A stretch of DNA of 64,000 nt from contig NZ_JBGBPY010000001.1 in NCBI RefSeq assembly GCF_041107455.1, forward strand, positions 2,418,001 to 2,482,000, written 5' to 3'. Positions within the stretch are counted from its first letter, which is position 1; each line of letters starts with the position of its first letter. The position numbers and the translations under genes were made by a program. Of the stretch, positions 25,534-34,946 are shown piece by piece. The DNA is from Rhodanobacter humi. Its GTDB lineage: Bacteria > Pseudomonadota > Gammaproteobacteria > Xanthomonadales > Rhodanobacteraceae. The notes below the pieces were generated by a model. That model worked only from the letters and a program-made list of their open reading frames with translations, was not told the origin of the DNA and did no database searches.

Positions 25534-25633
25534 TTCGATCGACGGCGAAACATTCCGTCGGCCTGTTGATGCATTATTCCGCGGCATCGCCCGCAAGGCT
25601 AGGATGCGCACTCCCCGGCACAGAATCCGCCCC

Positions 25634-26560
25634 ATGGTTTCCACCGAACGCCTCGATGCGCGGGCTCTCGTCTGCATCGCCATCGCCCTGCTCACCTGGT
25701 CGTCGGCGTATGCCGCGATCGCCTATGCGCTGGCCTCGTTCACGCCGGGCGAAGTGGCGTTCTCGCGCCTCGCGATCGGCTCGCTGTGCTTCGCGGCGCT
25801 GCTGGCGGCGAAACGCGTGCCGCTGCCGGCGCGGCGCGACTGGCCGCAGCTCGTGCTGCTGGGCCTGATCGGCCTCACCACCTATCACATCTGCCTCAAC
25901 TGGGCGGAAACGCGCATCGCCAGCGGCACGGCTTCCATCATCATCTGCCTGGTGCCCGCGGCGACCGCGGCGCTGTCGGCGCTGTGGCTGCGCGAGCGCT
26001 TGAGCCTGCGCACCTGGGTCGGCCTGGGCGTGGCGCTGGTCGGCACGGTGCTGGTGGTGCTGGCCAGCGGCCAGAAGGTGGAGGTGGACCCCAAGGCGCT
26101 GCTGGTGCTGGTCTGCGTGCTGGCCTCGGCGATCTATTTCGTGGGGCAGAAACCGCTGTTCGCGCGCTCCAGCACACTGGCGGTGACCGCCTTCACCTTC
26201 TTCGCGGGCACCCTGGGCTGCCTGCCGTTCACGGGCGGCCTGCCGCAGGCACTGGCGGCGGCGCCGTGGTCGCACGTTGCCGCGCTGCTGTGGCTGGGCA
26301 TCGCGCCGAGTTTCCTCGGCTACCTCGCGTGGAACGTGGCAGTGCACCGCGCCAGCGCCTCGCGGGTGTCCAGCTTCATCTACCTGTCGCCGCCGATCGC
26401 CATCGTGATCGGCTGGGTATGGCTGGGCGAGGTGCCCGGCGCGATGGTGCTGGTCGGCGGTGCGATCGTGATCGGCGGCGTGGTGCTGGCGAACGCGCGG
26501 CGCTCTCCGCCAGAGCCCCGCCCCGCGCCAGGCGCGGCGACATGCGAGCCGGGTGCGTGA
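25634..26560 (+). CDS. EamA-type DMT-superfamily exporter
   Basis: A 308-residue inner-membrane transporter with ten predicted helices in two EamA halves. The segment GTASIIICLVPAATAALSALWL ends the first half, and the RVSSFIYLSPPIAIVIGWVWLGE segment is a typical EamA C-terminal signature. Such proteins export amino acids or metabolites. Being divergent from an Lrp regulator supports an amino acid-related substrate, by inference. The gene is coupled to a cupin gene by a GTGA overlap. Confidence 0.9.
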   Translation: MVSTERLDARALVCIAIALLTWSSAYAAIAYALASFTPGEVAFSRLAIGSLCFAALLAAKRVPLPARRDWPQLVLLGLIGLTTYHICLNWAETRIASGTASIIICLVPAATAALSALWLRERLSLRTWVGLGVALVGTVLVVLASGQKVEVDPKALLVLVCVLASAIYFVGQKPLFARSSTLAVTAFTFFAGTLGCLPFTGGLPQALAAAPWSHVAALLWLGIAPSFLGYLAWNVAVHRASASRVSSFIYLSPPIAIVIGWVWLGEVPGAMVLVGGAIVIGGVVLANARRSPPEPRPAPGAATCEPGA

Positions 26561-26853
26561 GCCATCACGATCTTTCCGCGCTGGCCGCGCAGTTGCCCGA
26601 GGCATGGCGCTCCGTCGTATTGGCGGGCATCGGCACGGCGCGACTCAAGCTGTTGCGCATGGACGGTGCGCCGTATGCCGAGGAAAGCCACGGCTGCACC
26701 GAAGTCCTGCTGGTGATCGACGGCGTGCTCAGGCTGACCGTGGCCGGACAGCCAGTGAGCGTGCGCGGCGGCGAGCTTTACGTGGTGCAGGCGGGCACGC
26801 CGCATGCCGTGGCGGAGGGTAGCACTGGCACGTTGCTGATCGTCGATACCTGA
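26557..26853 (+). CDS. Small cupin-domain protein
   Basis: A 98-residue single cupin. The residues ESHGCTEVLLVIDGVLRL and the later GGELYVVQAGTPHAV correspond to cupin motifs 1 and 2, although the usual G-x5-H-x-H-x3/4-E ligand set is reduced (one His in the first motif). It may bind a metal or small ligand weakly. The GTG at 26557 overlaps the exporter's stop codon, so it is probably translated with it. An ATG five codons upstream is an alternative start. Confidence 0.82.
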   Translation: MSHHDLSALAAQLPEAWRSVVLAGIGTARLKLLRMDGAPYAEESHGCTEVLLVIDGVLRLTVAGQPVSVRGGELYVVQAGTPHAVAEGSTGTLLIVDT

Positions 26854-26879
26854 AGATTTCCACCGGTCTGGAGGTTGCC

Positions 26880-27569
26880 GTGTACGAGCTCTACATCGCC
26901 AACAAGAACTACTCCTCGTGGTCGCTGCGGCCGTGGCTGCTGCTGCGCGAGCGCGGCATCGCGTTCGACGAGAAGCTGGTGCCGTTCCTCGGCGGCGTCG
27001 GCGCGAACTGGGACGAGTTCCGCGCGTTCTCGCCCAGCGGCAAGGTGCCCTGCCTGCGCGACGGCGACACCGTGGTGTGGGATTCGCTGGCGATCACCGA
27101 GTATGTGGCCGAACGCGATCCCGGCGTGTGGCCGGCCGATGTGCGGGCGCGCGCGTGGGCGCGCTGCGCCGCCGCCGAGATGCACTCCGGTTTTCCCGAG
27201 CTGCGCAGCGTCTGCACGATGAACTGCGGCGTCCGCGTGCGCATCGAGGCGCCCGGCGCGGCGTTGCGCAAGGACGTCGCCCGCATCGACGAGCTGTGGA
27301 ACGAGGGGTTGGCGCGCTTCGGCGGCCCCTTCCTCGCCGGCGCCGCGTTCAGTGCGGTCGATGCGTTCTACGCGCCGGTGGCGTTCCGCATCCAGAGTTA
27401 CGGATTGCAGCTCGGCGAGGTCGCGATGGCTTATGCACGGCATCTGCTCGACCTGCCCGCGATGCGCGAGTGGTATGCCGCCGCACTGGCCGAAACGTGG
27501 CGCGATCAGGAACACGAGGACGAGGCGCATCGCGCCGGCACCTGGCTGCAGGATCTGCGCGCGGCCTGA
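26880..27569 (+). CDS. Glutathione S-transferase family protein
   Basis: A 229-residue GST-fold protein. The N-terminal thioredoxin-like domain has YIANKNYSSWSLRPWLLL, with the likely catalytic Ser in the SSWS turn, and the cis-proline/Ser motif SGKVPCLRDGD with W-D-S-L-A-I for glutathione binding. The C-terminal helical domain follows. The sequence fits the YfcF/zeta-like proteobacterial GSTs. The GTG start has a perfect GGAGG (26870-26874). It follows the cupin by 26 bp and may be the third gene of that operon. Confidence 0.9.
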   Translation: MYELYIANKNYSSWSLRPWLLLRERGIAFDEKLVPFLGGVGANWDEFRAFSPSGKVPCLRDGDTVVWDSLAITEYVAERDPGVWPADVRARAWARCAAAEMHSGFPELRSVCTMNCGVRVRIEAPGAALRKDVARIDELWNEGLARFGGPFLAGAAFSAVDAFYAPVAFRIQSYGLQLGEVAMAYARHLLDLPAMREWYAAALAETWRDQEHEDEAHRAGTWLQDLRAA

Positions 27570-27578
27570 ATCACCGAT

Positions 27579-27616
27579 GCGCCGGTCGTCGCGGTTGTGT
27601 CCGCGACGACCGGCGC
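27579..27616. terminator. Bidirectional terminator-like hairpin
   Basis: A perfect 16-bp GC-rich stem (27579-27594 with 27601-27616, loop TTGTGT) lies between the convergent GST and repeat-protein genes. There is no T tract, so efficiency on either strand is uncertain, but its position suggests it ends both transcripts. Confidence 0.75.
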
Positions 27617-27625
27617 CAGTGCGGA

Positions 27626-28246
27626 TCAGCGCTTCGCCTGGTTGTGCTTGACGCGATGGATGCGCTTGCTGTCGCGGTTGTCGGCGCGCTGGATGCGCTT
27701 CTGTTCGCGCGGGCCGACGCGGCCGTTGTTGGTGCCCGCCACGTGTTCCATGTGGTCGACGTGCGCCTGGCGGCCCTGCATGCGTGCGTCCTCGCGGTTG
27801 GTGAGCTGGCCGGACTTCACGCCGTTGGCGAGGCGCTGCTCCTGGTTCGCGTTGCGCTGCACGTCGGCCTGCAGGCGGCGCGACGAGGCCGAGTCCGGGT
27901 TGCCCTTGATCGCGTCGTGCTTGTCCTTGTAGATCGCCTTGCTGTCGCGGTTCTGCATGCGCTGGATCTGTGTGTTCTCGGCCTTGGTCATCGGGCCGTT
28001 GCGCATGTCGCGCTGCTCGGTGCGGTCCAGGTTCGCCTCGCGCTGTTCCAGGTTGGACGCCTGGCGCGTGTTGAGCTGGCCGGACTTCAGGCCCTGGTCG
28101 ATGCGCTGCTGCTGGTTCGCGTCGCGCTGGGTGTCGCTGGCCGCGTTCTGGGCCGGTGCGCTCTGCGCCTGTACGGCGGTCACGCCGCCCAGCCCGCACA
28201 GGCCCAGCAGGCCGACAACCAGCCACTTCTGCGTATGGTTCTGCAT
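27626..28246 (-). CDS. Periplasmic protein made of two divergent internal repeats
   Basis: A 206-residue exported, highly charged protein. After a signal peptide (cut near AVQA-Q, residue 27) the chain consists of two related blocks of about 75 residues. Each runs as QR-[DN]-ANQ-[QE]-QR, GLKSGQL or GVKSGQLT, then E/R-rich helix, an R-[MA]-[QD]-NRDSK segment and a K-H-[DN] end. No cysteines or catalytic residues are seen, and the composition (Gln, Arg, Asn, Asp, Lys) predicts helices or coiled coil. I know no named family. A structural, nucleic-acid-binding or stress role is possible but unproven. It is convergent with the GST gene across a strong hairpin. Confidence 0.8.
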   Translation of the reverse strand: MQNHTQKWLVVGLLGLCGLGGVTAVQAQSAPAQNAASDTQRDANQQQRIDQGLKSGQLNTRQASNLEQREANLDRTEQRDMRNGPMTKAENTQIQRMQNRDSKAIYKDKHDAIKGNPDSASSRRLQADVQRNANQEQRLANGVKSGQLTNREDARMQGRQAHVDHMEHVAGTNNGRVGPREQKRIQRADNRDSKRIHRVKHNQAKR

Positions 28247-28379
28247 GGTGTTCTCCTCCTCCTCGTGGTGCCGCCCGTTGCACGGGCGGTCTGGAGCGGA
28301 GAACGGGGCGCCAAGCGGGCCGACGACACGCCGACCGGCACCTGTTCAGGCGCCAGTCGAACTGCGGGCACGACCCGGC

Positions 28380-28994
28380 TCAGGCTAGCGGAGTGACCCG
28401 CAGCACGGCCGGATCGTCGGCATGTTCCAGCAGCAGCCGGCGCACGCGGTCCTGCCAGGCCACGCCGAACGCGGCGCGCTGCGCGGCGGTGGCGTTCGGC
28501 TGCATCGCGGCGCCCATCAGGGCGCGTGCCTGCGGCGATGGCGGCACGCTGGAGAGGTCCAGCGCCACCGCCACCGACTTGTCGTTGTCGCGGCGGGTGA
28601 AACGGACCGCCTCGCCGTCCGGCGCATCCGCGAAGCCCAGCAATCCTTGTCGCACGAATCGGCCGGCTATGCCGTGGAAGCCGTTCCCTGCGGCGGCGCC
28701 GGTGACCAGGGTGAGCACCTGCGCGATCACGCCGGTGACGCCTTCGTCCTCCGCTGCCGGCATCTGTACCGTGATGCCGCCGCGTTCGGCCGGCTCGTCC
28801 GGATACAGCGCGCGCAGCGCCGCGCGTGCGGTCAGCCACGCGCCGGCCACGGTGGGGCAGGAGTGCCCGGCCAGGCGCACCGCGTCGAGGTAGCGGTATT
28901 CCAGCAGGCCGCCCTCGGCCGCGCCGAGCAGGTCGGCCAGCGGATCGCGCACGACGATGCGCGGCGCCTCGTCGAAAAAGGCGGGGTGCTTCAT
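28380..28994 (-). CDS. FmdE-domain protein (metal-binding)
   Basis: A 204-residue cytosolic protein. The segment VRLAGHSCPTVAGAWL is the core signature of the FmdE family, named after a formylmethanofuran dehydrogenase operon protein; the His and Cys are the expected metal ligands. Methanogenesis enzymes are absent, as in other bacteria that carry FmdE. The start ATG overlaps the stop of the upstream DUF2249 gene (TGATG), so the two are translated together. Its function is unknown, perhaps metal trafficking or a molybdenum-linked step. Confidence 0.75.
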   Translation of the reverse strand: MKHPAFFDEAPRIVVRDPLADLLGAAEGGLLEYRYLDAVRLAGHSCPTVAGAWLTARAALRALYPDEPAERGGITVQMPAAEDEGVTGVIAQVLTLVTGAAAGNGFHGIAGRFVRQGLLGFADAPDGEAVRFTRRDNDKSVAVALDLSSVPPSPQARALMGAAMQPNATAAQRAAFGVAWQDRVRRLLLEHADDPAVLRVTPLA

Positions 28995-29260
28995 CACTCT
29001 TCCGGCAGGCCGGTGATGCCGAAATCGATCACCACTGCGTCGGCGTCGCGCTGGCGGTAGGTCACCGTGAGGTGTTCGCCGAGGCGTTCGCGCAGCTGGG
29101 CGATCAGCGGGATCGGATCGTGGTCGTTGACGAAGCGCATCGTCTCGCCCGAGCGCAGCGCGCCGATCGCGCCGAAGATCGCCGAGTGGCGGAAACGCCG
29201 CGCCACGCCGCGGGCGTCGAAGAGGTGGGTGTGCTGGTCGAAAACGGTATCGGGGGACAT
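28994..29260 (-). CDS. DUF2249-domain protein
   Basis: An 88-residue protein whose FDARGVARRFRHSAIFGAIG, then GETMRFVNDHDPIPL and D-A-x-V-I-D-F-x-I-T, match DUF2249. This small TusA-like fold often lies near denitrification or redox genes in other bacteria. Its stop overlaps the start of the FmdE-domain gene. The ATG at 29260 was chosen over one 15 codons upstream because the family starts here. Confidence 0.8.
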   Translation of the reverse strand: MSPDTVFDQHTHLFDARGVARRFRHSAIFGAIGALRSGETMRFVNDHDPIPLIAQLRERLGEHLTVTYRQRDADAVVIDFGITGLPEE

Positions 29261-29339
29261 CGGCGTGTGCTCGCGGGAAAGGGAGCACAACCATATGCCG
29301 CGCACCGCGGCGCACCACTGACCTGGATCAACCGCGTTG

Positions 29340-29978
29340 TCAGTCGGCTGCCACCGCGCTCATGCGCCGCAGGGCGCGGCGGCGGCCGATCGCGGCATAG
29401 ACGCGGGCGAGCAGCGGGATCGTCAGCAGGAAGAAGTTGTTGTTGCCCGGCATGTGCGGCGCCGCCAGCAGCGCGGCGGTAGCCGCCGTGGGCAGCGTCA
29501 GTGCGCGCCAGCGCAGCGCGTTGACTTCCTCAGGCGGTACCCCGGCGCGCACCCGCCCGGGCCGGAGCGCGAGCTGGAACAGCAGCAACTGCAGCAGCCC
29601 GGCGGCGAGCAGGGTGGCCGAGTAGAACATCTCTGGCACGCGTGCGAGCGGATTGGAGCTCATCAGCGCGGTGGCGAAGGGCATGAAGGCGATCACCATC
29701 AGCAGCAGCATGTTCGGCCACATCAGGCGGGGCTCGTAGCCGTCCAGCACGCCGAACAGCCGGTGGTGCGCAATCCACAATGCGCCGATGGTGAGAAAGC
29801 TCAGCATGAAGCCCATGAAGCTCGGGATCAGGTGCGCCAGCGCAGCGAGGTAGGCGGTATCGTCCAGGGTGTCCAGTCGCGGCACGTGCACCTCGATCAC
29901 CAGCAGCGTGATCGCGATGGCGAACACGGCGTCGGAGAAAGCCTTCAGGCGTTCCAGTTGCTGCGTTCCTTGGCTCAT
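29340..29978 (-). CDS. TMEM175-family (DUF1211) potassium channel-like membrane protein
   Basis: A 212-residue six-helix membrane protein. The first helix carries RLKAFSDAVFAIAITLL, the R-x3-FSD hallmark of TMEM175 channels, and GALWIAHHRLF follows. Bacterial members have one six-helix repeat and form tetrameric potassium-permeable channels. It starts only 10 bp downstream of ubiE and is probably in the plsB-ubiE transcript. Confidence 0.9.
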   Translation of the reverse strand: MSQGTQQLERLKAFSDAVFAIAITLLVIEVHVPRLDTLDDTAYLAALAHLIPSFMGFMLSFLTIGALWIAHHRLFGVLDGYEPRLMWPNMLLLMVIAFMPFATALMSSNPLARVPEMFYSATLLAAGLLQLLLFQLALRPGRVRAGVPPEEVNALRWRALTLPTAATAALLAAPHMPGNNNFFLLTIPLLARVYAAIGRRRALRRMSAVAAD

Positions 29979-29988
29979 GTGTCGTCCT

Positions 29989-30741
29989 TCAGAACTTGTA
30001 CGCCCGGTGGATCGCCACGATGCCGTTCGAGAGGTTGCGCACCTCGACCTTGCCGAAGCCGGCGCGTTCCATCATGCCTTTCAGCGTGGCCTGGCCCGGG
30101 TGCTTGCGGATCGATTCGGCCAGGTACTGGTAGCTGTCGGCGTCGCCGGCGAACAGGCGGCCGAGTTTCGGCAATACCTTGAAGGAGTGGAAGTCGTAGA
30201 GCTTGTTGAGCAGCTCGCTCTGCACGCGTGAGAACTCCAGCACCAGCAGGCGGCCGCCGGGCTTGAGCACGCGGCAGATGTCGGCCAGCGCCCTGTCCTT
30301 GTCGGTGACGTTGCGCAGGCCGAAGGCCATGGTCACCGCATCGAACGAATTGTCCGGGAATGGCAGCGCTTCGGCGTTGAGCTGGGCCCAGCGCAGGCCG
30401 CCGACCAGGCCGCGGTCGGTGAGGCGGTCGCGGCCCACGCCGAGCATCGCGGCGTTGATGTCGCCGACGACGAGTTCGCCCTGCTCACCCACCACGGGCT
30501 TGAGCAGCGCGGCGATGTCGCCGGTGCCGCCGGCGAGGTCGAGCACGCGGTCGCCCTTGCGCACGCCGCTGATCGCCACGAAGTGGCGCTTCCACAGGCG
30601 GTGGATGCCGAACGACATCAGGTCGTTCATCAGGTCGTAGTTCTTCGCCACCGAGGTGAACACTTCGCCGACCAGCTTCTGCTTGTCGGCGACGGGCACG
30701 TCGCGGTAACCGAAATGGGTGGTGGAAGGCTGCTCGTTCAT
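29989..30741 (-). CDS. ubiE: Ubiquinone/menaquinone C-methyltransferase UbiE
   Basis: A 250-residue SAM-dependent methyltransferase of ubiquinone biosynthesis. It has the family N-terminus ([12 protein letters not shown]), the [11 protein letters not shown] motif, the SAM-binding [10 protein letters not shown] and the C-terminal [13 protein letters not shown]. All are diagnostic of UbiE. It follows plsB by 28 bp on the same strand. Confidence 0.97.
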   Translation of the reverse strand: MNEQPSTTHFGYRDVPVADKQKLVGEVFTSVAKNYDLMNDLMSFGIHRLWKRHFVAISGVRKGDRVLDLAGGTGDIAALLKPVVGEQGELVVGDINAAMLGVGRDRLTDRGLVGGLRWAQLNAEALPFPDNSFDAVTMAFGLRNVTDKDRALADICRVLKPGGRLLVLEFSRVQSELLNKLYDFHSFKVLPKLGRLFAGDADSYQYLAESIRKHPGQATLKGMMERAGFGKVEVRNLSNGIVAIHRAYKF

Positions 30742-30769
30742 GGCGTCATAAAACCCAATGGAAATGTCG

Positions 30770-33448
30770 TCACAGCGGCAGGTCGCGCTGTGTGCCTTCG
30801 GTTTCGTCCGCGCTTGCGTCGGCATCGGCGGGGTGCGTGCGATGACCCTCGTGCTCGGCCTCCACGTGGCGCTGGTGCAGTTCCGCACCGGCATCGGCGG
30901 GAGCGACGAGAGGCACCGGCGCGGCAGGCTCGGGCGCCGGCTCGTCGGCCGCGACCTCGCGGTCGCCACCGGGGGTGATCTTGAGGATGGAATGGCGCAT
31001 CTCGCGCGACAGGATCACCCGTGCGTCGCGCACCATGTCGTCGAGCGCGCTGTTGTAGTCCAGTTTGCCGGCCTCGTCGGTCCACACCACGCGGCGCTCG
31101 CGCAGCTTCTGGATGAAGCCGCGGAACAGCGCCTTGTCGAAGAACTCCGGCGCGTTGAGCTCGTTGAGCAGGGATAGCCGCTGCGCGGTGAGCGTGCAGG
31201 TGGTTTCCAGCTCGGTGGCGGTGAGCGCGTGCGGGCCGTGCTTGGCCAGCGCGGCGATCGCGATGTAGTAGCGCTCGAAGGCCTGGATCAGGCTGCGCGC
31301 GATGATGCGGAGCTGGAACGCGCTGTCGTCCTGGCCGGGCGCGCGCTCCAGCATGCGGCCTTCGCCGGTGGTTTCGAGCAGGCCGCGGCGCACGAAGAAG
31401 TCGATCGTGGCCTGCAGCTGCGCGCCGAAGCCTTCCTCGTCCCAGGCCAGGAACAGTTCGCCCTGCAGGAACGGGTAGATGATGCGGCCCAGCCGCTGCA
31501 CCGAGGCGCGCGACATGCGCCGGTTGTTGAGGAAACAGCAGGCCACCCACGCGCCGGCGGCGACCAGGTGCAGCACGTTGTTGCGGAAGTAGCTGAGCAG
31601 CACCGCCTGCTCGCCCTCCACGTCGAGCACGTCGCCCAGCGGATGCTTGATGCGGCGGATCCAGCCCATCTGCTCGCCGTAGGCGATGATGCCGGCCGGG
31701 TCCGTCGGGGTCAGCGTGACGCGGTCGGAATAGGGCAGCTCCAGCAGCAGCGACTTGGTGAGTTCCAGCTGCGCCAGCAGGTCGTTCTCGGCCATCGCGT
31801 GCTTGGGCGTGGCCAGCAGGGTGAGTGCGAGCAGGTTGATCGGGTTGACGTCGGCGGCGCGGTTGACGTTGACCTGGATCCGCTCGGCGAGCTGGTCGAT
31901 CACGCCGCCCAGCCATTCGGGGCGGCTGTCGGGGTCGGCGCTGGCGCTGCGCCAGTCCTTGCTGGCCGCATCCAGCAGCGGATTCAGCTCGATCGGCTCG
32001 CCGAAGTTGATCGTGACGTGGCCGTAGCGCTGCTTGAACAGCCCGCCGATGCCGCGCAGCAGGGCGAACAGGGTTTCCTTCTCCTTGGGCTGGCCGCTGA
32101 GCTCGCCCGCGTAGCTCTTGCCTTCCATCAACTTCTCGTAGCCGATGTACACCGGCTGGAACAACACCGGCCGGCGCGGCGCACGCAGGAACGCGCGCAC
32201 GGTCATCGACAGCAGGCCGGCGCGCGGCGCCAGCAGGCGGCCGGTGCGCGAGCGGCCACCCTCGATGAAGTATTCCATCGGCACGCCGCGATCGATCAGC
32301 TGCGCCATGTACTCGTTGAAGATCACCGAGTACATCGCGTTGCCCTTGAACGTGCGGCGCATGAAGAACGCGCCGCCGCGGCGCAGGATCGGCCCGATCA
32401 CCGGCAGGTTGAGGTTGACGCCCGCGGCGATGTGCGGCGGCACCACGCCGGACATGTGCAGTTGGTAACTCAGCAGCAGGTAGTCGGCGTGGCTGCGGTG
32501 GCTGGGCACGTAGACCACTTCGTAGCCCGGCGCGGCGGCGCGGGCCTTGTCGAAGTGGTGCATCGCGATGCCGTCGTACAGCTTGTTCCAGAAGTTCGAC
32601 AGCAGGAACGACACCGAACGTACCACCGGGTGCGAATAGTCGGCGGCGATCTCCAGCATCATCTTCTGCGCGCGACGCCAGGCCTTGGCCTCGCTGATCT
32701 TCTCCTTCGCCGCGGTGGCGGCGATCGCCGCGCGCACCGGCTCGGCGCGCAGCACGTCGTCGACCACGGTGCGCCGGTGCGAGAGATCGGGGCCGATCAC
32801 CGCGGCGCGGATGCGGTGGAAATGGGTGCGCAGCACGCGCGCCAGCTTGCGCGCGAAGCGCGGCGGCGGCAGCTCGCCGGATTCGGCCAGCACTTCGCGC
32901 AGCGACACCGGCGCGGCGAAGTGCACCGTGGTGTCGCGGCCGTTCAGCAGCAGCGCCAGCAGGCGGCGGAAGCGGCCCACCATCACCCAGTTCTCGGAGA
33001 ACAGCACGCTGAACCAGCCCGATTCGCGGTTCGGCGCGCGGCCCACGTAGATCGACACCGGCACGATCTGGATGTCGCGCTCGGGCAGGCCTTCCAGCGA
33101 TTGCACCAGTTGGCCCAGCGGCTCGTTCGGCGAGCGGTGGCGCTTGCGCCCGAACAGCCAGCCGTCGCGGCGCATCAGCGCGAACACCGAGCGCCGGCGG
33201 CGGGTGCCGGCCAGCGGCTGCAGCGGGCTGGGCAGGCCGGCCTCGCGGCAGGCGCGGTCGAGGATCAGCGCGTCGGAGAAACCGTCGCGCTCGATCACGT
33301 AGCAGACCGGCACGCCGGCCTTGAGCAGGGTGGCCGGTTCCGCCGGGTCGCGGCGGATGCGCACCCAGGGTTGCAGCAGCTGACCCGCCAGGTGGAACCA
33401 CCAGGGGGCGCGGCGGCGAGGGGAATCCGCGATGGAGATGTTCTGCAT
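30770..33448 (-). CDS. plsB: Glycerol-3-phosphate 1-O-acyltransferase PlsB
   Basis: An 892-residue inner-membrane enzyme that makes lysophosphatidate from acyl-ACP or acyl-CoA and glycerol 3-phosphate, the first step of phospholipid synthesis. The H-x4-D acyltransferase motif is at H317-D322 (HRSHAD); downstream are [22 protein letters not shown] and [11 protein letters not shown], which bind substrate. The length is close to other gammaproteobacterial PlsB. The C-terminus ends in a low-complexity Ala/Pro/Glu tail that may not be conserved. The long antisense frame across this gene is a GC-bias shadow. Confidence 0.96.
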   Translation of the reverse strand: MQNISIADSPRRRAPWWFHLAGQLLQPWVRIRRDPAEPATLLKAGVPVCYVIERDGFSDALILDRACREAGLPSPLQPLAGTRRRRSVFALMRRDGWLFGRKRHRSPNEPLGQLVQSLEGLPERDIQIVPVSIYVGRAPNRESGWFSVLFSENWVMVGRFRRLLALLLNGRDTTVHFAAPVSLREVLAESGELPPPRFARKLARVLRTHFHRIRAAVIGPDLSHRRTVVDDVLRAEPVRAAIAATAAKEKISEAKAWRRAQKMMLEIAADYSHPVVRSVSFLLSNFWNKLYDGIAMHHFDKARAAAPGYEVVYVPSHRSHADYLLLSYQLHMSGVVPPHIAAGVNLNLPVIGPILRRGGAFFMRRTFKGNAMYSVIFNEYMAQLIDRGVPMEYFIEGGRSRTGRLLAPRAGLLSMTVRAFLRAPRRPVLFQPVYIGYEKLMEGKSYAGELSGQPKEKETLFALLRGIGGLFKQRYGHVTINFGEPIELNPLLDAASKDWRSASADPDSRPEWLGGVIDQLAERIQVNVNRAADVNPINLLALTLLATPKHAMAENDLLAQLELTKSLLLELPYSDRVTLTPTDPAGIIAYGEQMGWIRRIKHPLGDVLDVEGEQAVLLSYFRNNVLHLVAAGAWVACCFLNNRRMSRASVQRLGRIIYPFLQGELFLAWDEEGFGAQLQATIDFFVRRGLLETTGEGRMLERAPGQDDSAFQLRIIARSLIQAFERYYIAIAALAKHGPHALTATELETTCTLTAQRLSLLNELNAPEFFDKALFRGFIQKLRERRVVWTDEAGKLDYNSALDDMVRDARVILSREMRHSILKITPGGDREVAADEPAPEPAAPVPLVAPADAGAELHQRHVEAEHEGHRTHPADADASADETEGTQRDLPL

Positions 33449-33592
33449 CCGCCTATTCTACCGGCTGGCTCGTAAAACCATGCTCGCGCGTGTGGTGGGC
33501 TGACCGGCCTCCCTTTCTCCCGGGTTGGGCCGGGGGAGACGGTGAGAGCGAGGAGCGCATTGGGGGTTCCCGCAAGCCGCCATCTCTCCCAT

Positions 33593-33620
33593 CTCCTCCC
33601 CCGCCAGCGGGGGGAGGGAG
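33593..33620 (-). repeat. Imperfect extragenic palindrome after the lipoprotein gene
   Basis: CCTCCCCC (33595-33602) pairs with GGGGGAGG (33610-33617) around a GCCAGC-type loop, directly after the lipoprotein stop on the minus strand. It resembles the CT/GA-rich palindromes at 14974-15006 and inside tdk, and may act as a terminator. Confidence 0.5.
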
Positions 33621-34565
33621 TCAGTTCTTCGTGGCAGTGCTGGCCGCGGGAGCCGGGAGCGCCGTCAGCGCCGTGCTGCCCGCCGTGGCCGGCTGCTGCA
33701 GGCGTTCGTGCGCCTCATGCACGTTGTTGATCAGCGATTCGCTGTACCAGCGGCCGTCCTGCTGCACCAGGGTGGATTCGGCGGAAAGCGGCTTGCCGAG
33801 CAAGGTGTAGTCGATCTTCACCACCGCGCGGCCGTCCTTGCTGGAGAGCGTGCTGAGCTTGACCGAGTTCAGCGTGTCGTCCACCGACAGGCCGTAGATC
33901 GCCAGCAGTTGCTTGAGGCCCGCGTAACCGGTGGCGTATTTCGCCATCGCGGCGTCGAAATCCATGCTGCGCAACTGGTCCGGACTCTTGAGGTCGAGCT
34001 TGCGCGCGGTGGCCACCACCACGCCCACGGCCTGCTTGGCCCTGGCCTGGTCGAACCACGGCGCCTGCTTCGCCCACGGCACCAGCACGTCGATCAACTG
34101 GTTCGCCTGGGTCTTCTGCTCGCCGTCCAGGCTCTTGTTCTGCGCCACGCCGTTCTTCAGCAGGGCGTCGCCCACGCTGATCATGACCGGCAGCTGGTCC
34201 TTGTACTGCTGCTCCATCTGGTCGAGCTTGGGTTGCAGTTCGGCGTAGAGCTTGTTCTCCGCGTCCGGGCCGGTGAGCTTCTGCACGGCCTCGTCGAACT
34301 TCGCCTTGTCCGCGGCGCTGACCGGCGGCTGGTTCGCGTTGTGGCGACTCCAGTCCGCGCGCAGGGTGGCGTACTCGGCCGGCGGCAGGGCGTGCTTCCA
34401 CAGGCCGTTGAAGTCGCCCGCCTTGAGCAGGTCGATCGAACCCTGCACGGCCGCCTCCGGCGTGCTGCCGCCGACCTGGCTGGCTTCGTCCTGGTGGTGG
34501 CACGCAGCCAGCGCCAGCACGGCGACGAGGGGCAGCAGGCTGCGGCGGAGGGGGCGGAAGCGCAT
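33621..34565 (-). CDS. Lipoprotein of unknown function
   Basis: A 314-residue lipoprotein. The signal LLPLVAVLALAAC gives an acylated Cys at the end. The mature chain is mainly helical with SLDGEQKTQANQL and AIYGLSVDDTLNSVKLSTLS, and closes with a beta-rich segment YTLLGKPLSAESTLVQQDGRWYSE, similar in feel to NTF2-like or DUF4878-like ends that read how a protein is modified; I cannot assign a family. The ATG at 34565 opens the signal peptide. The same frame remains open upstream through the 66-bp repeats, but that part is not part of the protein. Confidence 0.75.
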   Translation of the reverse strand: MRFRPLRRSLLPLVAVLALAACHHQDEASQVGGSTPEAAVQGSIDLLKAGDFNGLWKHALPPAEYATLRADWSRHNANQPPVSAADKAKFDEAVQKLTGPDAENKLYAELQPKLDQMEQQYKDQLPVMISVGDALLKNGVAQNKSLDGEQKTQANQLIDVLVPWAKQAPWFDQARAKQAVGVVVATARKLDLKSPDQLRSMDFDAAMAKYATGYAGLKQLLAIYGLSVDDTLNSVKLSTLSSKDGRAVVKIDYTLLGKPLSAESTLVQQDGRWYSESLINNVHEAHERLQQPATAGSTALTALPAPAASTATKN

Positions 34566-34682
34566 GGGCAAGTCTCGTGGTGCGGGGAGATGGACGCGCC
34601 GACCGGCGCGGCGACGGATCAGGGTAAGCGGCGCTGCAAAGAGGGACAAGAGTCGCCCGCAGGAATCTGCGGTGCTGTATTG
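34566..34682. other. Gap between the lipoprotein start and the tandem repeats
   Basis: Probably the 5' leader of the lipoprotein gene. I see no clear ribosome site or box-like promoter, and no hairpin stronger than background. The segment 34620-34680 is less GC-rich than the coding regions on either side. Confidence 0.4.
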
Positions 34683-34946
34683 AAAAGTGTGGCCACGGAC
34701 GGCCACCCGTTTGACGTTCGCGATCGGGGATGATCGCAAAGGCAACGTAAAAGTGCGGCCATGGATGGCCGCCCGTGTGACGTCCGCGATCAGGGACGAT
34801 CGCAAAGGCAATGTAAAAGTGCGGCCATGGGTGACCACCCGTTTGATCTTCGCGATCAGGGACGATCGCAAAGGCCATGTAAAAGTGCGGCCATGGATGA
34901 CTACCCGTTTGATCTTCGCGATCAGGGACGATCGCAAAAACAAAAG
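34683..34946. repeat. Four tandem copies of a 66-bp repeat
   Basis: The phrase AAAAGTGxGGCCA recurs at 34683, 34749, 34815 and 34881, exactly 66 bp apart each time. The first three copies run to the next; the fourth ends near 34946. Each unit holds two small dyads, GCGGCCATGGATGGCCGC (second copy) and GCGATC/GATCGC around AGGGAC. Because 66 is a multiple of three, both strands stay open. The units differ by a few substitutions, mostly one or two per dyad, so the array is not brand new. Confidence 0.95.

Noticed and set aside
31229-33475. Plus-strand open frame of 748 codons across plsB
   Set aside because: Antisense to the intact plsB gene; composition is a GC shadow.
34683-34946. CRISPR array
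   Set aside because: Repeats are contiguous at 66 bp without unique spacers, and no cas gene is near.
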